DNA of 34,083 bases from an uncultured Caulobacter sp. (GCF_937900395.1 NZ_CALCDX010000125.1:1-34083), one strand, 5' to 3'; positions 7,322 to 14,112 are shown, counted from the first letter of the stretch. The notes: generated by a model from the letters alone, not told the origin. Translations and numbers: made by a program.

Positions 7322-7984
7322 ATGCTTGAGCGGATCGCCAATGGCCGGACGGATCTCGTCTTCGACTGGCTCGATCAAGGAGGCGCCCCCGATGCCGAAG
7401 CCGACCGGACCAGCATCGCGCAATGGTGTGCTTATTATGGTGATGTCAGCGCACTGAGGCGCCTGTTGAGCGCTGGCGTGACACTCGACGCGCTGGGCGC
7501 CGACCTCGGACTCAACGGCGCGGCTTTTCACGGCCATTGGCAATTATGCGCTTTCCTGATCGAAAACGGCGCCGATCCCAATCATGCCCTGAACGATACC
7601 GGCGAGGTGCCGCTTCACTCCGCGTTGTGCAGGTTCGAGAGTGTGGCGCATGAGCGCGTGGTTCAAGTGCTGCTTGCAAGCGGCGCCGATCCCAATCGCG
7701 CGACCGTTCCGGGAGTCGCAACCGGGTGTTACATGCGCGACATTCGAACTTGGGGCGAGACGCCGCTCCATCGCGCGGCCGCGTGCGGGACTGCGGGCTC
7801 CATCGCCGCGTTGGTTGCGGCCGGCGCAAAGCCAGACGCCCGCGACGTCAATGGTGAGAGCCCATTGACTTGGGGTAGCCGGGCGCTGCGGGTAAGCGCG
7901 ATCTTGCGCATGTTGCTGTTCGACGATCAATACATCCACCCCGAGTACCAACAGATGTCGGTCAGCCTGCTCGGGCGACCCTGA
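7322..7984 (+). CDS. Small ankyrin-repeat protein
   Basis: A 220-aa ankyrin-repeat protein of a type common in proteobacteria, with an N-terminal MLERIANGRTDLVFDWL and a conserved AQWCAYYGDVSALRRLL repeat. Further repeats are LNGAAFHGHWQLCAFLI, VPLHSALCRF and TPLHRAAACGTAGSIAALV. The start at 7322 was chosen because GGAGG lies 5 nt upstream and MLERI matches the usual start of this family. In-frame starts at 7310 (ATG) and 7307 (TTG) are also open, and 7310 overlaps the stop of a possible leader peptide. The protein is cytoplasmic with unknown partners. Its last 23 bp overlap the end of the convergent CPBP gene. Confidence 0.85.
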   Translation: MLERIANGRTDLVFDWLDQGGAPDAEADRTSIAQWCAYYGDVSALRRLLSAGVTLDALGADLGLNGAAFHGHWQLCAFLIENGADPNHALNDTGEVPLHSALCRFESVAHERVVQVLLASGADPNRATVPGVATGCYMRDIRTWGETPLHRAAACGTAGSIAALVAAGAKPDARDVNGESPLTWGSRALRVSAILRMLLFDDQYIHPEYQQMSVSLLGRP

Positions 7985-8873
7985 CCTCCGTCGTCGATCT
8001 ATCGGCCCAGTTCTCGCCGGCCGGGAAATCGACCTGGCCGAAGAACATTGTGCGGTTCATCAGAACGATCACGACGACGAGCGGCAGCAATGCGGCGGCA
8101 TACATCCATTCACCGACCGCCCCGGTGGCGTCGAGCGCTTCGGCCAAGCCCGGGAAATTCCGCTCAAAACTATAGGTGGTCGCATTCACTGCGCCGTGGA
8201 ACAGCACCGGCAACAGCAGAGAGTTCGTAGCTTTGTAGAGCCAAGCGAGAATGATCGACAAGCCGAGCCCGATGAAGACGAACGGCGCGAACATGGTCAG
8301 GCCACCGCCGCCCAGCCAAATGTACATCGGCAGATGCCAAAACACCCAGGCGCATCCCACGAGGAGCGAAGCGGAGAACAAACGGGTTCGCGCCAGCAAC
8401 AGCCCGAGCAGCACGAACCGCCATCCAGTTTCTTCGCCGTTGGTGACCGTGATATAGGCGATCTCGGCGAGGTAAGAACCGAGCACGGCTGGAGTAACGG
8501 CGAAACCTTGCGTGGCGGACGGCGGTGGGAACAGGCCAAAAGCTAGTAGGAGCGAGAGCGAAAAGATGATCAGCGCAGAACTGTAGATGAAGACGTAGTA
8601 ACCTGCATTCACGCGCCATCGGAATAGTTGCGTGAGCCAGACTTGAAAGCCGGGACGGCCAGAAACAGCAGCCAGCACGATGAGGCCCGCGAACGTTGCG
8701 CCCCACCGCATCACCCAAAGGCTGAGCAATTCGTTCCGGAGGCCTAGGGACTTCTCAAGTGGCCTCAACGCCATCGCAATTGGGATGCCCACGAGATAGG
8801 TGATCACCAGCGCGAGGATGACGAGGGATGTAGCGGGCCAGCGGCGCAGTATCTTCATCAATCGCTTCTCCAT
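7962..8873 (-). CDS. CPBP-family intramembrane metalloprotease (Abi-type)
   Basis: A 303-aa polytopic membrane protein of the CPBP (CAAX protease and bacteriocin-processing) family. All three motifs are present: EETGWR at 147-152, FWHLP with His180, and HGAVN with His226 and Asn230. About eight hydrophobic helices span residues 15 to 275. Members cleave membrane-embedded or prenyl-like substrates, or give bacteriocin self-immunity; the substrate here is unknown. The ATG at 8873 follows a GAGG; a second in-frame ATG at 8858 follows GGAGAAG and is also plausible. Promoter-like element P5 points toward it from about 150 bp upstream. The gene end overlaps the convergent ankyrin gene by 23 bp. Confidence 0.87.
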   Translation of the reverse strand: MEKRLMKILRRWPATSLVILALVITYLVGIPIAMALRPLEKSLGLRNELLSLWVMRWGATFAGLIVLAAVSGRPGFQVWLTQLFRWRVNAGYYVFIYSSALIIFSLSLLLAFGLFPPPSATQGFAVTPAVLGSYLAEIAYITVTNGEETGWRFVLLGLLLARTRLFSASLLVGCAWVFWHLPMYIWLGGGGLTMFAPFVFIGLGLSIILAWLYKATNSLLLPVLFHGAVNATTYSFERNFPGLAEALDATGAVGEWMYAAALLPLVVVIVLMNRTMFFGQVDFPAGENWADRSTTEVRVARAG

Positions 8874-9016
8874 TCCTCAACATTGGCTTAGCGACAGCCT
8901 CATCGATCCTCCACCAGCGCATGGCATTTGGCGAATTCAAACACCGCGACGGCTTCTTCTGCGGCTTCGGCGATTATCGAGTGCCGTATGCCGCGATCAC
9001 TGCTTCACTAAGCCTG

Positions 9017-9045
9017 CCGTCTCCCACGCATAGCGTGAGAGACGG
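9017..9045. promoter_or_regulatory. 13-bp inverted repeat centred on the -10 of P5
   Basis: CCGTCTCCCACGC (9017-9029), spacer ATA, GCGTGAGAGACGG (9033-9045): 12 of 13 positions pair. On the plus strand it is followed by TCCTTTTCCC, giving it the look of an intrinsic terminator. The flanking genes diverge, however, so no transcript needs ending here. Its centre coincides with the -10 TA of P5, so an operator reading is at least as likely. Confidence 0.55.
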
Positions 9046-9060
9046 TCCTTTTCCCTCCCC
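9027..9060 (-). promoter_or_regulatory. Promoter-like element P5 (toward the CPBP gene)
   Basis: Minus-strand GGGGAGGGAAAA (9060-9049) is followed after 16 nt by TA (9032-9031, hexamer TATGCG). It is back to back with P6 with 9 nt between the 12-mers. No ATG at the predicted +1 (9020). Confidence 0.5.
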
Positions 9061-9069
9061 TCGGTCGCC

Positions 9070-9103
9070 GGGGAGTGAAATTCCCAACTTTGGCGAATAC
9101 CCT
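9070..9103 (+). promoter_or_regulatory. Promoter-like element P6 (toward the SDR gene)
   Basis: GGGGAGTGAAAT (9070-9081) is followed after 16 nt by TA (9098-9099, hexamer TACCCT). The predicted +1 is 9110, giving the SDR message a leader of about 160 nt that contains a possible small ORF at 9164. The paired 12-mers of P5 and P6 form an inverted repeat matching at 10 of 12 positions. Confidence 0.52.
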
Positions 9104-9163
9104 GGTGTGAACAGGTTGATACCTCGCTGATTGGATGTTGCGAGAGATAAGCGAGGGACGCGC

Positions 9164-9274
9164 ATGTTTCTTCGGCTTGCGGCCAACAATAGATTGCCGA
9201 CATCCGTCCGGCGATGGCAGAGCAAGAGGCGCAGCGCGGCGAGTTTCAGCGGGCACCCGGTCGGTAGCAGGTGA
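9164..9274 (+). CDS. Possible 36-aa basic peptide coupled to the SDR gene
   Basis: ATG at 9164 is preceded by GAGG with 7-nt spacing. The frame runs 36 codons, is rich in Arg and Ser, and ends in TGA at 9272-9274, which overlaps the GTG start of the SDR gene (GTGA). The ribosome binding site and the overlap favour translation, and the SDR start itself has no good ribosome binding site. The peptide resembles no known family and could be only a coupling device. Confidence 0.3.
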   Translation: MFLRLAANNRLPTSVRRWQSKRRSAASFSGHPVGSR

Positions 9275-10062
9275 GCAATCCCGGCCTCGAACGGAGCGTA
9301 GTCCTTGTTACCGGCGGAACCCGCGGCGTCGGCAGAGGCGTAGCAGACCATTTCGCAACGACAGGGGCGACCGTCTACGTTACTGGGCGAACTGCAGGTG
9401 AAGCGCCGTTGTCGTCGGGCTTTATTCCGATAGCCTGCGATCACACCGATGACGCAGAGTCGGCGGCAGTTTTCGAGCGGATTGCAGCGGACCACGGTCG
9501 ACTGGACGTACTCGTGAACAGCGTTTGGGGTGGCTATGAGCGAATGGTCGATGCCGGGCAGTTCACATGGGGACTGCCGTTTTGGCAGCAGCCATTCTGG
9601 CGGTGGGACGCGATGTTCGCGGCGGGTGTGCGGGCCAACTTCGTTTCGAGTGCTCTGGCGGCACGAGCAATGGTGCCTCAGCGCTCGGGACTGATTGTCA
9701 ACATCTCGTTCTGGGCCGCACAGAAACACATCGCGAACGCGCTCTATGGAGTATCGAAGGCGGCTACGGATAAGCTCACCGCCGACACTGCACATGAACT
9801 ACGCGAACATGATGTTGCAGTGGTTTCGCTATATCCGGGTATGGTGCGAACGGAAAAAGTGATGGAAGCGGCCGCCTACCTGGATTTATCGAATTCCGAG
9901 TCGCCTCAGTTCATCGGCCGCGTGATCGCTGCGCTCGCGAGCGACACCGAGATTATGAGGCGTTCTGGAGAGGTGCTCGTCGCCGCTGCTGAGGCCGCAC
10001 GCTACAATCTCACCGATATAGACGGCAAACGTCCTACGCCCTTGACGCTAACCACCGTGTAG
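9271..10062 (+). CDS. Short-chain dehydrogenase/reductase
   Basis: A 263-aa classical SDR oxidoreductase. The N-terminal Rossmann motif GGTRGVGRG (15-23) binds NAD(P). Catalytic Ser146 lies in NISFWAA, and Tyr159 and Lys163 form the YxxxK of LYGVSKAA. After the active site there is SLYPGMVRTE, the PG motif of the family. The sequence around VWGGYERM resembles the DHRS1-like branch. Substrate unknown; cytoplasmic. The start codon is GTG at 9271 with a weak ribosome binding site, and it overlaps the end of a possible small upstream ORF. P6 lies about 190 bp upstream. Confidence 0.88.
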   Translation: MSNPGLERSVVLVTGGTRGVGRGVADHFATTGATVYVTGRTAGEAPLSSGFIPIACDHTDDAESAAVFERIAADHGRLDVLVNSVWGGYERMVDAGQFTWGLPFWQQPFWRWDAMFAAGVRANFVSSALAARAMVPQRSGLIVNISFWAAQKHIANALYGVSKAATDKLTADTAHELREHDVAVVSLYPGMVRTEKVMEAAAYLDLSNSESPQFIGRVIAALASDTEIMRRSGEVLVAAAEAARYNLTDIDGKRPTPLTLTTV

Positions 10063-10117
10063 TCGCGATCCACGCCCTCTTAAGCTGCGCTCCTGCCGTT
10101 ACACGCTCGACCTCCAA

Positions 10118-10151
10118 GGGTAGGGAAAATACCCGCTCGCTTGGCTATGGA
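10118..10151 (+). promoter_or_regulatory. Promoter-like element P7 (first HTH-VOC gene)
   Basis: GGGTAGGGAAAA (10118-10129) is followed after 16 nt by TA (10146-10147, hexamer TATGGA). The ATG at 10158 begins exactly 28 nt after the 12-mer and has no clear ribosome binding site. GGGTA (10118-10122) and TACCC (10130-10134) also form a short inverted repeat around it. Confidence 0.6.
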
Positions 10152-10157
10152 AGTCCC

Positions 10158-10793
10158 ATGGCAGATTCAGGCAAACGCGGTCGTCCACGCCACTCGGATA
10201 TTCTGACGCCGGCAGAATGGCGCATCGTGGACGCCATTCGCCACGGCATGAGCGGGCCGGAGATCGCCAAACGCCGTGCGATCAGCCTGGATGCCGTCAA
10301 ATTTCACGTCGCCAACATCCTGTCGAAGCTCGGTCTGGACCGCAGGAGCGAATTGAAGACCTGGACCGGCATCCGCAACGACAGCGCGCTACATGCACAG
10401 GAGACCAGAATGGAATCGTTGCTCATGGGACCGGTTGGTCAAATCTCTCGCACGGTCAGTGATATTGCCGCTGCCCGCCACTGGTACGGTGAGGTGCTCG
10501 GTCTCGAACATCTGTTTTCTTTCGGCGACATCGCTTTTTTCGATTGCGGCGGGATTCGGTTGTTTTTGACTGAAGAGAGCGACGGACCCGAAGGAGAGTC
10601 CGTCGTCTATTTCCGGGTGGAGGATATTCGTCTCACCCATACCGCGTTGGAATCGGCTGGGGTGGAGTTCGTCAATGCGCCGCACCTGATCCACCGGCAC
10701 GACGACGGCACAGAAGAGTGGATGGCTTTCTTCAAGGACAACGAAGGCCGGACCCTGGCGATCATGTCGCAGGTCAAGGCCAGCGTCTCTTAA
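10158..10793 (+). CDS. LuxR-type HTH fused to a VOC domain (copy 1)
   Basis: A 211-aa two-domain protein. Residues 15-69 are a LuxR/GerE-type helix-turn-helix: ILTPAEWRIVDAIRHGMS, then EIAKRRAISLDAVKFHVANI as the recognition region. An AT-hook-like RGRP stands just before it at 7-10. Residues 92-205 are a VOC (glyoxalase-like) domain starting GQISRTVSDIAAARHWY and ending NEGRTLAIMSQ. There is no autoinducer or receiver domain. The likely role is a one-component transcription factor whose VOC part senses a small molecule, but the VOC part could also be enzymatic. It is followed 38 bp later by an exported NTF2-like gene on the same strand, probably in one operon. P7 sits directly upstream, so it could control its own expression. 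Confidence 0.8.
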   Translation: MADSGKRGRPRHSDILTPAEWRIVDAIRHGMSGPEIAKRRAISLDAVKFHVANILSKLGLDRRSELKTWTGIRNDSALHAQETRMESLLMGPVGQISRTVSDIAAARHWYGEVLGLEHLFSFGDIAFFDCGGIRLFLTEESDGPEGESVVYFRVEDIRLTHTALESAGVEFVNAPHLIHRHDDGTEEWMAFFKDNEGRTLAIMSQVKASVS

Positions 10794-10831
10794 CTCCCAA
10801 CGGTCTCGGGCTTGCTGCAAAAGGAGCGATC

Positions 10832-11350
10832 ATGCGAACCAACATTTTGACGTTGGCATTGCCTCTCATCTTCATGGCGGCGTCGGTGCCTGTTCAGGCG
10901 CAGCCGACAACGGCGAGTTGTTCGGAAGTCGCTACCACCGGTCCTGACGTCGAGGCGATCCGCCAACTGGAACTGCATGGCGGACGAGTGAATGTCGAGG
11001 GTTGGACGATCGAGGAAGCCCGCGAGTTCTTCGCCCCGGAGTTCTTCGCAATCGAACCCGGCGGAGGGATCAACCGGCTCGACAAGGTGCTCTCCAACTT
11101 TCCTAACGGGCGCAATTCCGGCTTTGCGCGCAGCTTCGACATCTCGGGCTTGGAAATTCGTGTCTATGGCTGCGACGCGGCGATCGTGACCGGCACGGCC
11201 GACGTTCGTGTGTTGGCGGCTCCGGCAGATGCGCCGGCCTTGCGCATTCGCTTCCTCAACATCTGGAGACGGGACGCCGGGCATTGGCGCCTCGCGGCAA
11301 ATCAATTTGTGCGCGTCACCGCGGCCACTCCGCCGACCCCAGAGAGGTAA
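10832..11350 (+). CDS. Exported NTF2-like (SnoaL/DUF4440) protein
   Basis: A 172-aa protein. Residues 1-23 are a signal peptide ending VQAQ. The mature part has the cone-shaped NTF2-like fold pattern of DUF4440/SnoaL proteins: a helix (DVEAIRQLELH), a segment EEAREFFAPEFFAIEPGG, and strands ending RIRFLNIWRRDAGHWRLAANQ, which is the usual C-terminal signature. Proteins of this type bind small ligands or act as isomerases or hydrolases; the specific role is not readable. The start at 10832 follows AAGGAG with 6-nt spacing. It is 38 bp downstream of the first HTH-VOC gene and probably in its operon. Confidence 0.8.
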   Translation: MRTNILTLALPLIFMAASVPVQAQPTTASCSEVATTGPDVEAIRQLELHGGRVNVEGWTIEEAREFFAPEFFAIEPGGGINRLDKVLSNFPNGRNSGFARSFDISGLEIRVYGCDAAIVTGTADVRVLAAPADAPALRIRFLNIWRRDAGHWRLAANQFVRVTAATPPTPER

Positions 11351-11397
11351 GCCAGGTCTTGCCCCGGATAATGCAGCGGACGACACGGATAAGGCGC

Positions 11398-11431
11398 GGG
11401 GAGTGTAATTCGACCGCCCCGCCGATAAACT
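11398..11431 (+). promoter_or_regulatory. Promoter-like element P8 (second HTH-VOC gene)
   Basis: GGGGAGTGTAAT (11398-11409) is followed after 16 nt by TA (11426-11427, hexamer TAAACT). The ATG at 11438 begins exactly 28 nt after the 12-mer and has no ribosome binding site. Confidence 0.6.
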
Positions 11432-11437
11432 CCCTGC

Positions 11438-12112
11438 ATGAACGGCAACCGAAAAAGAGGGCGGCCCGCCTACCCTGACATCCTCACACCCGGGGAGTGG
11501 CGCGTCGCGAAGGCGGCCCGGTTCGGCATGACGAACCGGCAGATCGCCGAGCGTTTCGAAATCGGGGTCGAAGCCGTCAAATTTCATCTTTCGAACATCC
11601 TGCTGAAGCTGAGCATGGACCGGCGGCAGGACTTGGTGACATGGCCGGGGATGCCGGCGGCTGATCGAGCCATTGCGGAGGCTGACATGGAAGAACCAAC
11701 CAGATCAGGGTCGGACGGCAAGCCGCTTATCCCGCCGGGCTTCACCCGCGTCTTCCCATATCTCTTCGTCGAGAACGCGAGGGATTACCTCCGGTTTCTC
11801 GATGAAGGTCTCAATGGCGAAATCATCGATATCCACGCGGCCCCCAATGGGGTCGTTCTGAATGCGCATATTCGCTTCGGCGATACAACCATCATGGTAA
11901 GCCAAGCCCAAGGCGACCAGCCCAAATCGCAAGCGACGATGTATCTCTACGTCCAGGATGCTGAGGAAGCGATGGAGCGTGGCGTGGCGGCCGGCGGCCG
12001 TGAGGTCAGTCCGGTCGCGTTCCGGCCATATGGCGAGCAGCAGGGCGGCCTGGGCGATCCATCAGGCAATATCTGGTGGCTCTCGCAGCGCCTGGCTCCA
12101 GGCGGCTACTAA
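11438..12112 (+). CDS. LuxR-type HTH fused to a VOC domain (copy 2)
   Basis: A 224-aa paralogue in layout of the protein at 10158. Residues 15-69 are the LuxR-type HTH (ILTPGEWRVAKAARFGMTNR, then VEAVKFHLSNILLKL), again preceded by an AT-hook-like RGRP at 7-10. Residues 102-220 are a VOC domain of the PhnB-like kind, with FPYLFVENARDYLRFL at the start and GGLGDPSGNIWWLSQ at the end. The HTH parts of the two proteins are clearly related while the VOC parts belong to different branches, so they may read a similar DNA site in response to different ligands. P8 lies directly upstream. Confidence 0.8.
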   Translation: MNGNRKRGRPAYPDILTPGEWRVAKAARFGMTNRQIAERFEIGVEAVKFHLSNILLKLSMDRRQDLVTWPGMPAADRAIAEADMEEPTRSGSDGKPLIPPGFTRVFPYLFVENARDYLRFLDEGLNGEIIDIHAAPNGVVLNAHIRFGDTTIMVSQAQGDQPKSQATMYLYVQDAEEAMERGVAAGGREVSPVAFRPYGEQQGGLGDPSGNIWWLSQRLAPGGY

Positions 12113-12191
12113 GGTGCCAATTCCCTTAGAGACGTTAAAATTCGAGAAGGAATCAGGCTCCCAAGCTGGCCGATTTGGCTGGCGCGCGAGA

Positions 12192-12225
12192 GGGGAGTGA
12201 AAATCGCCCCTTCGAAAGATAACTT
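12192..12225 (+). promoter_or_regulatory. Promoter-like element P9 (upstream of the small membrane protein and LysR genes)
   Basis: GGGGAGTGAAAA (12192-12203) is followed after 16 nt by TA (12220-12221, hexamer TAACTT). The predicted +1 is 12232; an ATG at 12235 opens a 21-codon frame of unknown value. The next credible gene starts at 12338. Confidence 0.5.
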
Positions 12226-12337
12226 CCCGCGCCGATGCGGCGGTCTTTCCTAACGCGGTGTTCGGTTCGGAAAGCTTCTGGCGCTTCGCTGCTATGGTGA
12301 AGTGTGCTCGCTAGCCGATAGGGCGTGACGTTGGGGA

Positions 12338-12517
12338 ATGAAGATGAGTAATTATAGAAGAATACTTCTGTCGATTGTCGTCGGTGTATTTGTTGGCACT
12401 ATCTCGGCAGTTCTCGGGAAGTTACTAGGTGTCGACGGAGCAGCACTTGGAGGCGTGGCCGGCGGTATCAGTGCCGGTCTCGTAGCGACAGTCTGGCGGA
12501 CAAGGGCGCCGATTTAG
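12338..12517 (+). CDS. Small two-helix membrane protein
   Basis: A 59-aa frame starting at ATG 12338, preceded by GGGG at close range (a second ATG is at 12344). A basic start (MKMSNYRR) is followed by two hydrophobic segments at about 10-29 and 33-51. The second is rich in Gly and Ala (GVDGAALGGVAGGISAG). The protein should sit in the inner membrane. No family is recognised. Its codons are AT-richer than those of its neighbours, a sign of separate origin. It lies between P9 and the LysR gene, 27 bp before the latter. Confidence 0.55.
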   Translation: MKMSNYRRILLSIVVGVFVGTISAVLGKLLGVDGAALGGVAGGISAGLVATVWRTRAPI

Positions 12518-12544
12518 CCAGGCAAGGCTGCCGAGTGCGCCGTC

Positions 12545-13468
12545 ATGAGGTTCGACATCCGACAGCTCCGCTACGCTGTGACGGCAGCGGATCACGGTAG
12601 CTTCTATCGCGCCTCGCTTGCTCTCAATGTCGAACAATCCACCCTCAGCCGCAGCATTCTCAGGCTGGAACGCGTTATCGGCGCCAAACTGTTCAATCGC
12701 TCACGCTCTGGGATAACGACCACAGTCGCGGGGGCGGGCTTCATCCGGAGCGCTCGGTCAATTCTGGCGAGTGCAGACCGCATGGTCGCCACGATGCACG
12801 CCGCCGGCCAAGGTCGCGCGGGCTCCCTCGTTGTCGGCCACAATGTTCCGGTATCAGCCGGAAACTTACGTGCCGCGATGGTCGCGTGGCGGATGGAGAA
12901 CGCCGACGTCGCATTTGAGAGCGTCGAGGGAGACCGCGCTGCTCTGCTCGCGGGCCTCGATACCGGCGACATCGATATTGCAATCCTGTTGGGGGACGCG
13001 AGCCGCAACGGCTATCGGCACCAGCCGCTTTGGAGTGAACGGGTCCTGCTGGCGTTGCCTATCGATCATCCGCTCGCCAGCCGGGAGTTACTCTTTTGGA
13101 CCGAGCTGCGTTCGGAGAGCTTCGTGCTGCCGGCAACTGATCCCGGCACTGACCTCCAAAGAATATTGCTTGGTCGGCTCTCGATGTCCGGTGGTTCGCC
13201 CGACCTCACTATAAGCCGCGCCAGCAGAGAATCGGTCCTCAGCTTACTTGGGTCGGGACAGCGACTGTCGCTGGTTTGCGAAGGATCGTCAGGAATTCAC
13301 TACCCAGATGTTGTTCTGCGTCCATTGCACGGGGAGCAGGGAGCGGCTTTCGTCGTGCACTCCGGCTACTGGCGGCAAGAGAACGACAATCCAGCGTTAC
13401 GAAGATTTCTGCATTTCGTGAAGAATAGACACGCGCTTTCTTTTGAAATCTTAGTAGGGTCAGGGTAA
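12545..13468 (+). CDS. LysR-family transcriptional regulator
   Basis: A 307-aa LysR-type regulator. Residues 1-62 hold the winged HTH: FDIRQLRYAVTAADHGSFYR, then SRSILRLERVIGAKLFNRS. The effector-binding domain follows from about 90 (GSLVVGHNVPV... DIDIAILLGD ... VLLALPIDHPLA). LysR genes are often found at this place, next to the trb end of related ICEs. Whether it controls transfer or the cargo is not shown. No divergent target gene is present; it follows the small membrane protein gene on the same strand. The ligand is unknown. Confidence 0.88.
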   Translation: MRFDIRQLRYAVTAADHGSFYRASLALNVEQSTLSRSILRLERVIGAKLFNRSRSGITTTVAGAGFIRSARSILASADRMVATMHAAGQGRAGSLVVGHNVPVSAGNLRAAMVAWRMENADVAFESVEGDRAALLAGLDTGDIDIAILLGDASRNGYRHQPLWSERVLLALPIDHPLASRELLFWTELRSESFVLPATDPGTDLQRILLGRLSMSGGSPDLTISRASRESVLSLLGSGQRLSLVCEGSSGIHYPDVVLRPLHGEQGAAFVVHSGYWRQENDNPALRRFLHFVKNRHALSFEILVGSG

Positions 13469-13501
13469 AATAAGCTTTTTTACATCTCTATCTCGGCGGA
13501 T

Positions 13502-13536
13502 ATGCTTGCGCGCGCCGCCACATGCGGCACAAGCAT
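13502..13536 (+). promoter_or_regulatory. Two-part stem-loop between LysR and the small anchored protein
   Basis: ATGCTTG (13502-13508) pairs perfectly with CAAGCAT (13530-13536). Inside it, GCCGC (13514-13518) pairs with GCGGC (13524-13528) around a CACAT loop. It is not followed by a T-run on either strand, so it is not a standard terminator. It would lie in the leader of the gene starting at 13570. Confidence 0.45.
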
Positions 13537-13569
13537 CCGTCCAGTAATCGTCCGATGGAGTTGGAGGCT

Positions 13570-13872
13570 ATGAAGAACGGCAGATCGACATTCGTAGCGA
13601 TCATCTCACTCGCTGTCGGATTCGGAGGCGGCTTTTTGCTTCGGCCGGCGATACTGCCGGTTGAGCCTGGGGTAGCCATCACGCGGTCAGAAGCTGGGCC
13701 CGCGAGCGACGCACGCGGCACGCAGTATTTCGTTGCCCATATCGACGAGGCTCGACGGGTGGTGGCCGGGTGTCGTGACGGCTCGGTGCGTGGCGGCGAA
13801 TGCGCCACGGCAGAGGAAGCGATCATCAAGGTCGATGCTCAGGAGCGCCGCCGACGCTTCCTTGGTAATTAA
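13570..13872 (+). CDS. Small membrane-anchored protein, possibly entry exclusion
   Basis: A 100-aa protein starting MKNGRSTF, with GGAGG just upstream of ATG 13570; in-frame starts at 13555 and 13522 are also open. Residues about 6-25 are a single signal-anchor helix (FVAIISLAVGFGGGFLL). The remainder is periplasmic. Its C-terminal part has two cysteines in a CRDGSVRGGECATAEEA context followed by a basic end (ERRRRF), which resembles EexN/TrbK-type entry-exclusion proteins. It converges on the last gene of the trb operon, where exclusion or other accessory transfer genes are common. The assignment rests on pattern only. Confidence 0.5.
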   Translation: MKNGRSTFVAIISLAVGFGGGFLLRPAILPVEPGVAITRSEAGPASDARGTQYFVAHIDEARRVVAGCRDGSVRGGECATAEEAIIKVDAQERRRRFLGN

Positions 13873-13887
13873 TGGCAGCGAGGCGGG

Positions 13888-14112
13888 TCAGCCCTTCGGC
13901 GTATCCCGCCGCCGCGAGAATCCTCGGTCGCTCGCCATGAACTTCGCCAGCATTGGCGAGACGAGCTTCTCAGGAGCGATAGCATCCCCGCCGGTCTCGG
14001 CCGCAAGCGCGGCGGCGTAGGCCGTGAGATCGCGGTGAACAGCGGCAGGCAACTCCACCGTGAGCTTGACGGGACGATCGTCGGCCAGCGGCCCGAGCTT
14101 CAACTTCGTCAT
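13888..14112 (-). CDS. DUF2274 protein, last gene of the trb operon
   Basis: A 74-aa protein of family DUF2274 (MTKLKLGPLADDRPVKLTVE, then HRDLTAYAAALAAETG), which accompanies trbI in many trb-type ICEs. It looks like a small DNA-binding protein of the ribbon-helix-helix kind (a short beta strand followed by two helices), but its role is not known. The start codon overlaps the trbI stop in an ATGA, so it is translationally coupled to the trb operon. Confidence 0.82.
   Translation of the reverse strand: MTKLKLGPLADDRPVKLTVELPAAVHRDLTAYAAALAAETGGDAIAPEKLVSPMLAKFMASDRGFSRRRDTPKG

Noticed and set aside
12235..12300. 21-codon frame just after P9
   Set aside because: Starts 3 nt past the predicted +1, has no ribosome binding site and ends before the better supported small membrane protein gene. 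Too little evidence to call it a gene.
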